Position numbers and translations under genes: made by a program. Positions 34,288 through 43,039 of a DNA stretch of 64,000 nt are shown here, in pieces. The stretch's first letter is position 1, and every line of letters begins with the position of its first letter. The stretch spans positions 21,300 through 85,299 of the forward strand of contig DATCEO010000163.1 of NCBI GenBank assembly GCA_036510065.1, written 5' to 3'. Below the pieces are notes generated by a model. The model ran no database searches. It was not told where the DNA came from and saw nothing but the letters and a program-made list of their open reading frames with translations. The stretch is from DASUBV01 sp036510065. Its GTDB lineage: Bacteria > Actinomycetota > Actinomycetes > Streptosporangiales > Streptosporangiaceae.

Positions 34288-35532
34288 TCAGCCGTCGAGC
34301 CGGGAGTCGATCACGACCGGCTGGCCATGGCCCAGGTAGAAGATCGTGCCGGGGAAGTTGTGGAAGCCGGCGCTCGGGTTGTCGTGCAGCACCGAGTGCG
34401 AGATGTGCAGCGTGCCGGTCAGGTTGTTACTGACGAAGAAGATGGCGCCGCCGCCCTCGCGGGCGTGGTTGTGCCGGATGATCGTCCCGGCCACCGTCAG
34501 GGTGTAGGCGTCGCCGTCGTTGTAGATCGCGCCCCCGCTGCCACCGCCGGGCGCACCCGCGCTGGCCGGGTTGGCCCCCCAGCCGATGGCGTGATTGCGG
34601 GCCAGCAGGCTGTTCAGCACGGTCCAGGACACCCCGATGCTGCTGAGCGCGCCGCCGTTGGAGCACACGCCGCCGGTGAACGTGCTGTGCACGATATAGA
34701 CGGGGCGCCCCTGCCATTCCTCGAAGGCCCGGATAGCGGCGCCGCCCAGGTCAGGGCCCTTGGGGTAGCAACGGTTGTTGATGAACCGCGAGCTGACCAC
34801 CTTGAACAGGCCGCCCTCGGCGTAGACCGCGCCGCCGCTGCCGCCGGTGATGTCCGAGCCGGTGGCATTGCCGTTCTCGAGCGTCAGGTTCTGCACCGTC
34901 AGCCGTGGCGTGGCCTGGTCCTGGCAGTGCGAGGTGGTCCAGACCTGCTTCGGGTCGCAGGTGTTCATGTAGAGGATCCGGCGCTGTCCGCCGCCGCTGA
35001 GGATGACCTTGCCGCCGCCGTCCAGGACGACCCGCTGGCTGGTGTTGACCACCTTGGCGGTGGCCCGCATCGTGATGGTGACCGGGTTCGGACCGCAGTT
35101 GAAGGTGATGACGCCGCCCTTGGCCACGGCCCGGACGACCGCTGCCGAGGTACAGCTGGCCGGGGTGCCGCGGCCGATCACGTGCGTCGGGTGCGAAGTA
35201 TTAACCGCCCGTGCTGCTGGCGGCACGTAGGCGTGTCCAGTCGGGTTACCCGCGGGCGGCAGGTGCGCGGCAGGCGGCGACGTGCTGGCGCTGGGCGGAG
35301 CGGTCGGTCTGGGCGAGGGCGCCGGGGTCGCGACGGCTGGCGCCGCGGCGGAGGCGGCATCAGCGGCGGGAGCCGCCGAGCCCGCTAGCCCGGCCGCGGA
35401 CTGGGCGGCTGGGCCAGCGGCCGCAGCCTGCTGAACCGACGTGCTGGCCGGACTGGCCGTCCCGCAGGCCGACAACACCGCCCCAGCAGCGACAACAGCC
35501 GATATGACGCCCAAATTGCCCGAGAGTCGCAT
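34288..35532 (-). CDS. secreted beta-helix lipoprotein
   Basis: 414 residues. A lipoprotein signal peptide ends in the lipobox VLSAC (Cys about 23). A 90-residue Ala/Pro/Ser linker follows, then about 300 residues of right-handed parallel beta-helix repeats: recurring G-G-A-x-x-x/ I-x-N-N turns such as SGGAVYAEGGLFKVVSSRF, SNGGALSSIGVSWTVLNSLL, SGGAIYNDGDAYTLTVAGT and GGGAIFFVSNNLTGTLHIS. The fold is that of pectate-lyase-like or choice-of-anchor proteins; no catalytic residues of a polysaccharide lyase could be recognised. Displayed on the outer face of the membrane. Confidence 0.8.
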   Translation of the reverse strand: MRLSGNLGVISAVVAAGAVLSACGTASPASTSVQQAAAAGPAAQSAAGLAGSAAPAADAASAAAPAVATPAPSPRPTAPPSASTSPPAAHLPPAGNPTGHAYVPPAARAVNTSHPTHVIGRGTPASCTSAAVVRAVAKGGVITFNCGPNPVTITMRATAKVVNTSQRVVLDGGGKVILSGGGQRRILYMNTCDPKQVWTTSHCQDQATPRLTVQNLTLENGNATGSDITGGSGGAVYAEGGLFKVVSSRFINNRCYPKGPDLGGAAIRAFEEWQGRPVYIVHSTFTGGVCSNGGALSSIGVSWTVLNSLLARNHAIGWGANPASAGAPGGGSGGAIYNDGDAYTLTVAGTIIRHNHAREGGGAIFFVSNNLTGTLHISHSVLHDNPSAGFHNFPGTIFYLGHGQPVVIDSRLDG

Positions 35533-35676
35533 GGCCGATCATGCTAGCTGCCCACCAGCTACCCACATGCGCGCTTCCCGGGAAATGGCTACAGGCCCTT
35601 TTCCCGGCGGCTGGCCGCGGCCGCCCGCCGGCTCAGGTCCGCCGGCCCGGCCGCGCGCCGGCTCAGACCGCCGGGC

Positions 35677-38520
35677 TCAGACCGCCGGCGTGCGGCGGCC
35701 GGCCAGCAGCTGCGCGAGATGAACGCCCGACCGGCCGGACAGGTCGGCCAGCTGGGTGCGGCAGGAGAATCCGTCGGCCAGCACCACCGCGTCCGGCCCG
35801 GCCGCGCTGACCGCCGGGAGCAGGGCGGTGCCTGCCACGGCGGCCGACACGTCGTAGTGTCCGCGTTCCATCCCGAAGTTGCCCGCCAGGCCGCAGCAGC
35901 CACCTAGCCGGGTCAGCTCGGCGCCTGCCCCTTGCAGCAGCGCCGCATCAGCCTCCCAGCCCATGACCGCGCTGTGATGACAGTGCGGCTGGGCTACCAC
36001 CGTGGTGCCGTCCAGCCGGGGCGGCGTCCAGCCCGGCGTGCTGGCCAGCAGCTCGCTCAGGGTCTGGACCGAGTCGGCCAGCGCCCGGGCGTCCGCGGTC
36101 TCCAGCAGGTCGGCGCTATCGGAGCGCAGCGTGGCCGTGCAGGAGGGCTCTAGCCCGACGATGGGCATCCCGGCCTGCCGCGCCGGGGTCAGGTCCGCGA
36201 CCGTCCGGCGCAGGATCCGCCGGGCCGCGCCGAGCTGGCCGGTGCTGATCCAGGTGATCGCGCAGCAGGTCGGCCGCCGCGGGACCGTGACGCTGAACCC
36301 GGCGTCGGCCAGGACCGCGACGGCGGCCTGGCCGATCTCCGGCGTGAAGTAGTTGGTGAAGGTGTCCACCAGCAGCAGGACCGGTGTTCCCGCCGGCGAG
36401 GGCCCGGCCGCCGCCTGGCGCCGGAACCACGACCGGAACGACTCCGGGGCGAAGGGCGGCAGCGACCGGCGTGTGTCGATGCCCGCGGCCAGCCGAGCGG
36501 CGCGGCCCAGCCTCGGCCAGGTGAGCGCGGCGTTGGCCAGGCCGGGCGCCAGGGAGGCCAGCCGGGCCCAGCGCGGCAGCTGGCCCAGGGAGTAATGGCT
36601 GCGGGGCCGCAGCCGCCCCCGGAAGGCCTGGGACAGCACCTCGGCCTTGTAGGCCGCCATGTCCACGCCGGCCGGGCATTCGGAGGAGCAGGCCTTGCAG
36701 GACAGGCACAGGTCCAGGGCCTCGCGGACCTCGGGGGCCCGCCAGCCGCCGGTCACCAGGGTTCCGTTGACCATCTCCTGCAGCACCCGGGCCCGGCCCC
36801 GGGTGGAGTCCTTCTCGTCGCTGGTGGCCTGGTACGACGGGCACATCACGCGGGTGGTGCCGGCCGTGCTGGCCACGCACTTGCCGACGCCCGAGCAGCG
36901 GTGCACCGCCGCGGAGAAGCTGGCCAGCTGGCCCGTGCCTCGGGACCCCGCGGTGGCGGGCCCGGCGGTGAGGTACAGCTGGGCCGCCCGGACGTCGGCG
37001 TCCAGAGGCCGCGGCCGGACGCCGACGCCGGGATTGAGCACCCCGGCCGGATCGAAGACCTCCTTGACCCGGCCGAACAGGGCCATCGCAGCGGGCGAGT
37101 ACATCACCGGCAGCAGCTCGCTGCGGGCCCGGCCGTCCCCGTGCTCGCCCGACAGCGACCCGCCGTAGCGAGTCACCAGCTCGGCCGCCTGCCGCAGGAA
37201 CTCCCGGAGCACGGTCTGGCCGTCGGGCTGGTCCAGCGGAAAGTCCAGCCGCAGGTGCAGGCACCCGTCGCCGAAATGACCGTACGGAATCCCGGATAGC
37301 CCGTAAGAGGCCAGCAGGCCATCCAGGTCACGCAGGTAGCGCCCGAGCGAGGCGGGCGGAACGGCGGAGTCCTCCCAGCCCGGGTAGGCGGGCGCGCCGG
37401 CGGGCGTGCGCCCGGCCAGCCCCGCCCCCTGCTCGCGGATCCGCCAGATCGCGGCGGCGTGGCCCGGGTCGGTCACCACCATGCCCGCAACCGCGCCCGC
37501 CGTCCGCAGGACTTCTCGGGCCCGGCTCAGGGCCTCGTCGGGGGTCTGGCCGGTGACCTCGACGAGCAGCCAGCCGGAGCCCGGCGGCAGGTCGGGCAGG
37601 CGGCCTGCGCCGCGCCGCTGGCGGACCACGTCGACCAGGCGCGAGTCCATGCCCTCGCAGGTCGCCGGGCGCAACGGCAGCAGCTCCGGGGTGGCGTCGG
37701 CCGCGCTGACCATGTCGGGGTAGCCCAGCACGGCCAGCGCGCGGTGCGGCGGGTTGCGGACCAGCCCGACCGTCGCGGCGGTGACGACGGCCAGCGTGCC
37801 CTCGCTGCCCACCAGCGCCCGGCGGACGTCGAAGCCGTGCTCGGGCAGCAGATGCTCCAGCGCGTAACCAGATACCTGCCGGCCGAAACGGCCCAGCTCG
37901 GTCCGGATGGTGGCCAGCCCGTCGGCCACGACCGCGCCGAGCGCGGCCAGCTGCGGATCACCGCTGGCTGGACGGCCAGCCTCGGGCGGCCCGGTCAGCC
38001 GCAGCCGCGTGCCCGTGCCGGTCAGCACGTCCAGGGCAGCAACGTTGTCGGAGGTGCGCCCGTACTGGAGGGAGCGCGAGCCGCAGGAGTTATTGCCGAT
38101 CATCCCGCCGATGGTGCAGCGGTCGTGAGTCGACGGATCAGGGCCGAACCTGAGCCCGTGCGGCGCCGCGGCCTGCTGCAGCCGGGCCTGCACCACGCCG
38201 GGCTGGACCGTGGCGGTCGCGGCCTCGGGATCGAGGCTGACGACCTGGTTCATGTGCCGGCTGAAATCCAGGATCACGCCGGTCCCTACCGCGTTGCCGG
38301 CGATTGAAGTCCCGGCGCCACGGCAGGTCAGCGGTACGCCCAGGGCAGCGCAGGTGGCCAGCGCCGCGGCCACCTCGTCGGCGTCTCGCGGGTGGGCCAC
38401 CACGGCCGGCACCACCCGGTACAGCGACGCGTCGCTGGAGTAGAGCGCGCGCCGCAGCGTGGAATCGCTCAGGTCCCCGACTCCGGCGCGCCGGAGCGCG
38501 GCGGTAATCTCCGCCGTCAT
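35677..38520 (-). CDS. FAD-linked oxidase / Fe-S fusion (glycolate or D-lactate dehydrogenase type)
   Basis: 947 residues, a single-chain fusion of GlcD-like and GlpC-like parts. FAD-binding PCMH domain residues about 35-255 (CRGAGTSIAGNAVGTGVILD, GPDPSTHDRCTIGGMIGNNS, GSEGTLAVVTAATVG). FAD-oxidase C domain about 255-500 (YGHFGDGCLHLRLDF and YGGSLSGEHGDGRARSELLP, the flavin-facing His segments). Two 4Fe-4S motifs: C542/C548/C560 (CSGVGKC...MCPSYQ) and C605-x2-C608-x2-C611-x3-C615 (CLSCKACSSECP). Two CCG domains about 690-930 (PTCCAITW, GGCCGLAGNFGMERGHY). Members oxidise 2-hydroxy acids (D-lactate, glycolate) and pass electrons to the quinone pool. Divergent from an FCD-type GntR regulator that likely controls it. 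Confidence 0.9.
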   Translation of the reverse strand: MTAEITAALRRAGVGDLSDSTLRRALYSSDASLYRVVPAVVAHPRDADEVAAALATCAALGVPLTCRGAGTSIAGNAVGTGVILDFSRHMNQVVSLDPEAATATVQPGVVQARLQQAAAPHGLRFGPDPSTHDRCTIGGMIGNNSCGSRSLQYGRTSDNVAALDVLTGTGTRLRLTGPPEAGRPASGDPQLAALGAVVADGLATIRTELGRFGRQVSGYALEHLLPEHGFDVRRALVGSEGTLAVVTAATVGLVRNPPHRALAVLGYPDMVSAADATPELLPLRPATCEGMDSRLVDVVRQRRGAGRLPDLPPGSGWLLVEVTGQTPDEALSRAREVLRTAGAVAGMVVTDPGHAAAIWRIREQGAGLAGRTPAGAPAYPGWEDSAVPPASLGRYLRDLDGLLASYGLSGIPYGHFGDGCLHLRLDFPLDQPDGQTVLREFLRQAAELVTRYGGSLSGEHGDGRARSELLPVMYSPAAMALFGRVKEVFDPAGVLNPGVGVRPRPLDADVRAAQLYLTAGPATAGSRGTGQLASFSAAVHRCSGVGKCVASTAGTTRVMCPSYQATSDEKDSTRGRARVLQEMVNGTLVTGGWRAPEVREALDLCLSCKACSSECPAGVDMAAYKAEVLSQAFRGRLRPRSHYSLGQLPRWARLASLAPGLANAALTWPRLGRAARLAAGIDTRRSLPPFAPESFRSWFRRQAAAGPSPAGTPVLLLVDTFTNYFTPEIGQAAVAVLADAGFSVTVPRRPTCCAITWISTGQLGAARRILRRTVADLTPARQAGMPIVGLEPSCTATLRSDSADLLETADARALADSVQTLSELLASTPGWTPPRLDGTTVVAQPHCHHSAVMGWEADAALLQGAGAELTRLGGCCGLAGNFGMERGHYDVSAAVAGTALLPAVSAAGPDAVVLADGFSCRTQLADLSGRSGVHLAQLLAGRRTPAV

Positions 38521-38650
38521 CGCCTACCCGAGCCCATCGAGACGCGCCGGGGTGTCCCGTCACGGCGGGCAGGTGCAAGCTGCCGGACGCCGCCTGCCGG
38601 ACGCTGCCTGCCGCCTGCCGGACGCCGATCCTCTGTCGCCATATCCTCTA

Positions 38651-38676
38651 ATGTCGCATGTCGCATGTTACGTGTC
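38651..38676. promoter_or_regulatory. repeated ATGTCGC box in the dehydrogenase/GntR divergent region
   Basis: ATGTCGC occurs twice in direct succession (38651-38664) and is followed by ATGT-TACGTGTC. The run lies 130 bp from one start and 32 bp from the other. FCD-type GntR regulators bind short T-x-G-T-x-x-x-A-C-x-A sites, and TGT...ACG here is a plausible operator; not proven. Confidence 0.4.
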
Positions 38677-38707
38677 AAGCCAGGGCCTGGCGCGTTATCG
38701 TGACTGC

Positions 38708-39451
38708 ATGTCCCCCGAGCAGCACGGCGCCCCGCTTGGCCGGCTGGCCGGCCCGGCGGACTCCCTCGCCGATCAGGCCGTGGCGGCGATCCGGGCCGCG
38801 ATCAGGGATGGCACGCTGCAGGCCGGCCAGCTCTACTCCGCTTACCAGGTCGCCAGTGACCTCGGGGTGTCCCGGAGCCCGGTCCGCGAGGCGCTCATGC
38901 GGCTGGCCGAGGCCGGCATGGTGGCCTTCGAGCGGAACCGAGGCTTCCGGGTCGTGATCCCCGGCGCTGCGGACGTGGCCGAGATGTTCCAGCTCCGGCT
39001 GATGCTGGAGGTGCCGGCCACCCGTCGGGCCGCGCGGCTGGCGCCTCCGGGCCTGGTCGCGGACCTGGAGGCGGAGCTGGCGCAGATGCGCTCGGCGGCG
39101 GCCGGTCACGACGAGGCGCTGTTCATGCGCCATGATCAGCGGCTGCACCGGCTGATCCTGGAGGCGGCGGGCAACGCCCGGCTCACCGCCCTGGTCGGCA
39201 ACCTGCGGGATGCCACCCGGACGCTGGGCGCCTCGACTGCCGGTACCTCGCGGGGCCTGCACGACATCGCCGCTGAGCACGTGCCGATCGTCGAGGCCAT
39301 CGCCGCGGCCGACGCCAGCGCGGCCGGGGAGGCCATGGCGCGCCACATCGCGCACACCGGCAAGCTGCTGGTCGCCCAGGCGCTGGCCGGGCGGCCTGCC
39401 GCCGGCCAGTCCAGCGCCGACGAGCTGTGGGCCAGCGCGGCGCTGGGCTGA
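38708..39451 (+). CDS. GntR family regulator, FadR/FCD subfamily
   Basis: 247 residues from the ATG at 38708 (MSPEQHGAPLGRLAG). Winged helix: LADQAVAAIRAAIRDGTLQA, YSAYQVASDLGVSRSPVREA, MRLAEAGMVAFERNRGFRVV. FCD all-helical effector domain: MFQLRLMLEVPATRRAARLA, FMRHDQRLHRLILEAAGN (metal-ligand D-x3-H) and AEHVPIVEAIAAADASAAG...MARHIAHTGK. FCD proteins (LldR/GlcC type) commonly sense lactate or glycolate, which matches the divergent 2-hydroxyacid dehydrogenase. Confidence 0.9.
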   Translation: MSPEQHGAPLGRLAGPADSLADQAVAAIRAAIRDGTLQAGQLYSAYQVASDLGVSRSPVREALMRLAEAGMVAFERNRGFRVVIPGAADVAEMFQLRLMLEVPATRRAARLAPPGLVADLEAELAQMRSAAAGHDEALFMRHDQRLHRLILEAAGNARLTALVGNLRDATRTLGASTAGTSRGLHDIAAEHVPIVEAIAAADASAAGEAMARHIAHTGKLLVAQALAGRPAAGQSSADELWASAALG

Positions 39452-39548
39452 GGACAAAAAGCGCCAGTCCTGGCCAACCAGGAAGGCTCGGCCGGCGTCC
39501 TAGCAATCGCGGCTATCGGGGCCGCCCAGGGGAGTAAGGACCACCGCC

Positions 39549-40241
39549 ATGACCGCACCCGTACCTGCACCCGGACCGGCCCGGGCCCGCCGGAGGGCAC
39601 AGATCACCCGGAAGGCAACCGCCAGGGCCGGCCTGGCTGCCAGCCTGGCCGGCGCCGCGGCGCTCATCGCGGGCTGCGGCACCTCCGGCGGCGCCGCGGC
39701 CAGCTCCTCCAGTGCAGCCCACTCGACGGTCACGGTGACGGCCACCCCGACGGCGGCGCCTAGCTCGGCCGCGGCTGCCTCCTCCTCGGCCGCTCCGGCG
39801 GCGCCCGGCGTCCCCGCCTGCCCGACCCGGTCGCTGCAGGTCAAGCTCGGCGTCTCGCAGGGTACGGCCGGCAGCGTGTACACCACCATCGACTTCGTCA
39901 ACATCTCCAGCGTGACCTGCAGCCTGTACGGCTATCCCGGAGCGTCGCTGGCCGGCGGCCAGCCCGTCACGCAGATCGGCCTGGCGGCCGTCGAGGATCA
40001 CACGAGCGCACGGGAACTGATCACCCTCGCGCCGCACGCGGTCGCCAACGCGCTGCTGAAGATCACCGACGCGGGTAATTACCCGCCGTCCACGTGCGGA
40101 CCGGTCGCCGCGCATTACCTGCAGGTCTACCCGCCGAACCAGACCACGCCGACCTACGTGGCCTCCACCACGCAGGCCTGCAAGAAGCCGGTTCCGCTGC
40201 TGACCATCGCCCCGGTCCGGCCAGGATCGGGCAGTTCTTGA
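39549..40241 (+). CDS. DUF4232 lipoprotein
   Basis: 230 residues, ATG start after GGGAGTAAGGA. Signal region residues 20-44 ends in the lipobox LIAGC; a Ser/Ala linker follows. The DUF4232 domain (about 88-225) has paired cysteines and the usual blocks: CPTRSLQVKLGVSQGTAGSV, NISSVTCSLYGYPGASL, and CGPVAAHYLQVYPPNQT with a final TQACKKPV. Abundant secreted actinobacterial family of unknown role. Confidence 0.87.
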   Translation: MTAPVPAPGPARARRRAQITRKATARAGLAASLAGAAALIAGCGTSGGAAASSSSAAHSTVTVTATPTAAPSSAAAASSSAAPAAPGVPACPTRSLQVKLGVSQGTAGSVYTTIDFVNISSVTCSLYGYPGASLAGGQPVTQIGLAAVEDHTSARELITLAPHAVANALLKITDAGNYPPSTCGPVAAHYLQVYPPNQTTPTYVASTTQACKKPVPLLTIAPVRPGSGSS

Positions 40242-40249
40242 GCGACGGC

Positions 40250-40288
40250 CGGCCAGGCTTCGCCGCTGCCAGCGGCTAAGCCTGGCCG
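40250..40288. terminator. bidirectional hairpin between convergent genes
   Basis: CGGCCAGGCTT (40250-40260) and AAGCCTGGCCG (40278-40288), perfect 11-bp arms; the loop itself holds a smaller CCGCTG..CAGCGG stem. It begins 9 nt after the DUF4232 stop and overlaps the TetR stop codon. Confidence 0.65.
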
Positions 40289-41022
40289 CCCCGGTGCGCG
40301 GGATCTACCAGGGCAGCCAGGAACGTCTGCGAGACCTGGCCTTCCAGTCGCTCGCGGTCGGGCATCACCGCGCGCCGGAACCCATGGGAGGCCAGCAGCG
40401 ACAGGACAGACCAGGCAGCGGCCTCGGGGCTCGTTCCGGCCCGGATATCGCCGGCCCGCTGACCTTCGGCCACCAGTCCGGCCAGGGTCTGCGCCAAAGC
40501 GGTGACGGCGCTGCGGGCGGCCGCGCCGATCTCCGGGTCGGTGGTCAGGCTCATGGCGTCGGCGAAGATCACGCCAGGATGATCGCCGGCATGCAGCTCG
40601 TCCATGTGCCCGGGCGAGAGCACCCTGGCCAGGACGTCCGCCGCGCTGGAGCCCTGCCGGGCGAGTTCCCCGATCACCTGCTGGGCGTGCTCGCCGGCCT
40701 GCAGCAGGACGGCGGCATACAGGGATGCCTTAGAGCCGAAGTTCTGGAAGATGACGGGCTCGGTTACTCCGACGCGCGCCGCCACGTCGGACATCCTCGC
40801 CCGCTGGTAGCCGGCTCGCGCGAAGACCTCGGTGGCCGCAGCCACGATCGACACGCGCCGCTCGGCCGGGCTCAGCCGGTGCCGGCGCCCAGCGCCGCGG
40901 TCGCCCCTGACGGTGCCGTCGCCACCGACGGTGCCGTCGCCACCAGCGGGGCTGGCGGCAGTGCCGGGGATGACGGCGTCGCCGGTGCTGGCGCTGGCGG
41001 CGCTCGAGGGTGGCTTGGGCAC
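40276..41022 (-). CDS. TetR family transcriptional regulator
   Basis: 248 residues, GTG start. A Gly/Asp-rich 50-residue leader (tandem GDGTVGGDGTVRGDRG) precedes the TetR helix-turn-helix: RRVSIVAAATEVFARAGYQR, ARMSDVAARVGVTEPVIFQN, FGSKASLYAAVLL. The C-terminal ligand domain is unassigned. Two palindromes with the shared arms TTAGTC/GACTAA lie between this gene and the divergent methyltransferase and are its likely operators. Confidence 0.9.
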   Translation of the reverse strand: MPKPPSSAASASTGDAVIPGTAASPAGGDGTVGGDGTVRGDRGAGRRHRLSPAERRVSIVAAATEVFARAGYQRARMSDVAARVGVTEPVIFQNFGSKASLYAAVLLQAGEHAQQVIGELARQGSSAADVLARVLSPGHMDELHAGDHPGVIFADAMSLTTDPEIGAAARSAVTALAQTLAGLVAEGQRAGDIRAGTSPEAAAWSVLSLLASHGFRRAVMPDRERLEGQVSQTFLAALVDPAHRGGQA

Positions 41023-41052
41023 GACCCCATGCTACCGGCCGTTGACAGTCAG

Positions 41053-41068
41053 CTTAGTCATGACTAAG
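41053..41068. promoter_or_regulatory. TetR operator candidate 1
   Basis: Perfect 16-bp palindrome CTTAGTCATGACTAAG in the TetR/methyltransferase divergent region, 30 bp from the TetR start. Shares TTAGTC-N2-GACTAA with operator 2. Confidence 0.8.
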
Positions 41069-41080
41069 TTGAAGTTATTA

Positions 41081-41094
41081 TTAGTCGCGACTAA
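41081..41094. promoter_or_regulatory. TetR operator candidate 2
   Basis: Perfect 14-bp palindrome TTAGTCGCGACTAA, centre 27 bp from operator 1 and 15 bp before the methyltransferase start, overlapping its ribosome site TAGGAGGA. Binding here would block both transcription and access to the 5' end. Confidence 0.8.
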
Positions 41095-41108
41095 GTAGGA
41101 GGACCGCG

Positions 41109-41756
41109 ATGCCACTCGGACGGCTGATGATCGGCGCGCACAACCCCGGGACGCCTGGTATCACCCTGGAACACGGCCACAGCTACGACCTGTTCGCCAC
41201 GTTCTTCTTCGGTGGCCGGCGCAACCGGGTGTTCAGCCGCCTCGCGGTCCTGAGCGGAGCGCGCCCCGGCGATCGCGTACTGGACGTGGGGTGTGGCACC
41301 GGTTATCTCGCCCGCCGCCTGGCTGCCGTTGTCACTCCCGGCGGGAGCGTCGCGGGGGTCGACGCCTCGTCCGCGATGGTGGAGCGGGCCCGCCAGGCGT
41401 CATCGGGTGCATGTACCTTCGCGGTCGGCGTGGCCGAACGGCTGGACTTCGGGGACGGCGCCTTCGATGTCGTGACCAGCAGCCTCATGTTGCATCACCT
41501 TCCGCCGCAGCTGCGCGGGCAGGCGCTGGCCGAGATGCACCGGGTCCTGCCCCCGGGCGGCCGGGTCCTCATCGCCGAGTTCAGGCCGCCGCGCAGCAGC
41601 ATCGGGCGTCATCTGGCGGCCGCCGTTACCACCTCGGAAATGCAGCACACCCCCGTCGCGGCGCTGCAGCCGATCCTGCGCGAGGCGGGCTTCGAGCCGG
41701 CCAGGAGCGGGGACCTGCACCCGTGGATCAGCTACGCCTGCGCCGTCCGCCCCTGA
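41109..41756 (+). CDS. UbiE/Coq5-like SAM-dependent methyltransferase
   Basis: 215 residues, ATG start with AGGAGGA. Motif I VLDVGCGTGYLARRLA, then VAGVDASSAMVERARQA, VAERLDFGDGAFDVVTSSLM and LPPGGRVLIAEFRPP. Divergent from, and presumably repressed by, the TetR protein; this is a common layout for detoxifying or secondary-metabolite methyltransferases. Confidence 0.88.
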   Translation: MPLGRLMIGAHNPGTPGITLEHGHSYDLFATFFFGGRRNRVFSRLAVLSGARPGDRVLDVGCGTGYLARRLAAVVTPGGSVAGVDASSAMVERARQASSGACTFAVGVAERLDFGDGAFDVVTSSLMLHHLPPQLRGQALAEMHRVLPPGGRVLIAEFRPPRSSIGRHLAAAVTTSEMQHTPVAALQPILREAGFEPARSGDLHPWISYACAVRP

Positions 41757-41822
41757 CTGGCCGGGCGACCCACGTGAGCGTCCGGCACGGGAGAACTCGC
41801 AGGCGACGAGCCTGCCGAGTGG

Positions 41823-41924
41823 GTGGGCCGAACGTACCAGCATGCGAACCGCGACGTGCTGGTCGAAGGTGACCCGCTGCCGGTACGTCTGCGCAGGTCA
41901 CCGGCCCGGAAGGCGGTGCGATGA
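41823..41924 (+). repeat. dispersed repeat, copy 1 (34-codon block, no hairpin)
   Basis: The reading frame VGRTYQHANRDVLVEGDPLP then VRLRRSPARKAVR and a TGA stop. It differs from copy 3 at only 2 of the first 69 positions. The upstream hairpin part present in other copies is missing here. No start codon or ribosome site is evident apart from the GTG that begins the block. Probably a fragment of a mobile or duplicated gene. Confidence 0.75.
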
Positions 41925-41981
41925 CCCGCGCCAGCACCGGATCGCAGGTCCCGCCGGGAGCGGGACCTAGCGGTTCGCCAC

Positions 41982-42220
41982 TCAGCGCAGGACGTCGATG
42001 GCATTGAGCTGCAGGAGATTCCGGGCGTGTTCGAGGGCGTGCTCGGCGTCGCTTATGGGAATCCGCTCCTGTTCGGTGCGCAGATACTTTCCTCGGTGAG
42101 CTTGAGAGCGGCGAGTGCGCTGGCTTCCGCCGGGGTCAGCGTCGGGTCGGGTTGGTCATACCGGTCGAGCTTTTCTTCGACGCCCAGCGGTCGGTAAGTC
42201 TCAGTGTTATCTGGGGCCAT
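41982..42220 (-). pseudogene. frameshifted small gene, possible antitoxin
   Basis: ATG at 42220 begins MAPDNTETYRPLGVEEKLDR and continues YDQPDPTLTPAEASALAALK. Near 42080-42095 the frame must shift by one base to continue as YLRTEQERIPISDAEHALEH and ARNLLQLNAIDVLR, which ends at TGA 41984-41982. Unshifted, the frame stops early at 42053. About 79 codons if repaired. Acidic, Leu/Ala-rich and directly downstream of another small broken gene, so a dead antitoxin of a two-gene toxin-antitoxin pair is plausible; no family recognised. Confidence 0.5.
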
Positions 42221-42271
42221 GAGCAAGGATGCGAGCTGCGGGACCATGGCGCGGGCGCGAGAGGAGGGTGA

Positions 42272-42639
42272 AGCCGTAATACGGGTTGGTCATGACCTCA
42301 TGCCGACAGTCAGTGAGTACCTTCACGCCCTGACCCAGGTCGTCAAAGCCAACTGTGTAGTCGCGGATTCCGCCCAGTGGGCTCTCAGCGCAAGCCGGAA
42401 CCGATCAGCTCCCCGGCCCTGGTCAGCGTCAGGCCACGGAAGCGGATCAGCGGCACCTGCTGTGCCGTCTCATCCAGAGCCATGCCACGCACGGCGAAGA
42501 CCAAGATCCCGTAGGTCCCGTACGCCCCGTGATATCGCCGCGCATCAGCCCTGAGCACCTCCGGATCAAGCTCACCGCCACGCACGAGAACGGTGTCCTC
42601 GTCGAGATGATCACCGAGACGTAGCAGCCGCAGCTTCAT
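42272..42639 (-). pseudogene. broken small gene of unknown family, partner of the previous one
   Basis: From ATG 42639: MKLRLLRLGDHLDEDTVLVR, GGELDPEVLRADARRYHGAY, ... LIRFRGLTLTRAGELIGSGL, then an in-frame TGA at 42387-42385. Past the stop the sense resumes (EPTGRNPR) and, after a one-base shift, as YTVGFDDLGQGVKVLTDCRH and EVMTNPYY. Two lesions therefore split a protein of about 120 residues. Order and spacing with the downstream frameshifted gene are those of a two-gene module. Confidence 0.5.
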
Positions 42640-42707
42640 ACCCGTGATTGTCGCGACGAGTACCGACAAGACCGGCGCCAAGCTCTAACGCGGCGAAACC
42701 AGCCCCG

Positions 42708-42872
42708 ATCAGTACCCTGAGCTGGGGTAACGCAGCAGGTAAGGGTCATCGCCAGGGTACCGATGTCTCCGTGGGCCGAACGCACCAGTATGCGAACCGC
42801 GACATCCTGATCGCCGGTAATCCCCTGCCGGTGCATCCGCGAAGGTCGAAACCAGAATGGCGCCGCAATGAG
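42708..42872 (+). repeat. dispersed repeat, copy 2 (hairpin + diverged coding block)
   Basis: Left arm ATCAGTACCCTG (42708-42719), right arm CAGGGTACCGAT (42753-42764), one mismatch; then the block from 42771: VGRTHQYANRDILIAGNPLP and VHPRRSKPEWRR. Relative to the other copies the final TGA is out of frame by one base. Differences from copy 3 in the first part are mainly third-position or conservative (V/I, D/N, H/Y). Confidence 0.75.
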
Positions 42873-43039
42873 CCACTGCGCCAAGCCGCCAAGACGCTGA
42901 TCAAGGTGGATGTGCCAGGACCGAGAAGACAAGGAGATAGGGACAGACCGGGCTATCGTCGCTTTAGCCCAGGTCCTGGATTGCCCGCGAATGCGCGGTC
43001 ATCTGGGTGAACCGGTGCGGCGGATCCCGTCCGACGCCA

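Noticed and set aside
42872..43039. Continuation of repeat copy 2 as a longer gene
   Set aside because: The frame stays open only because the terminal TGA is shifted by one base; the extension is Arg/Pro-rich and has no counterpart in other copies.
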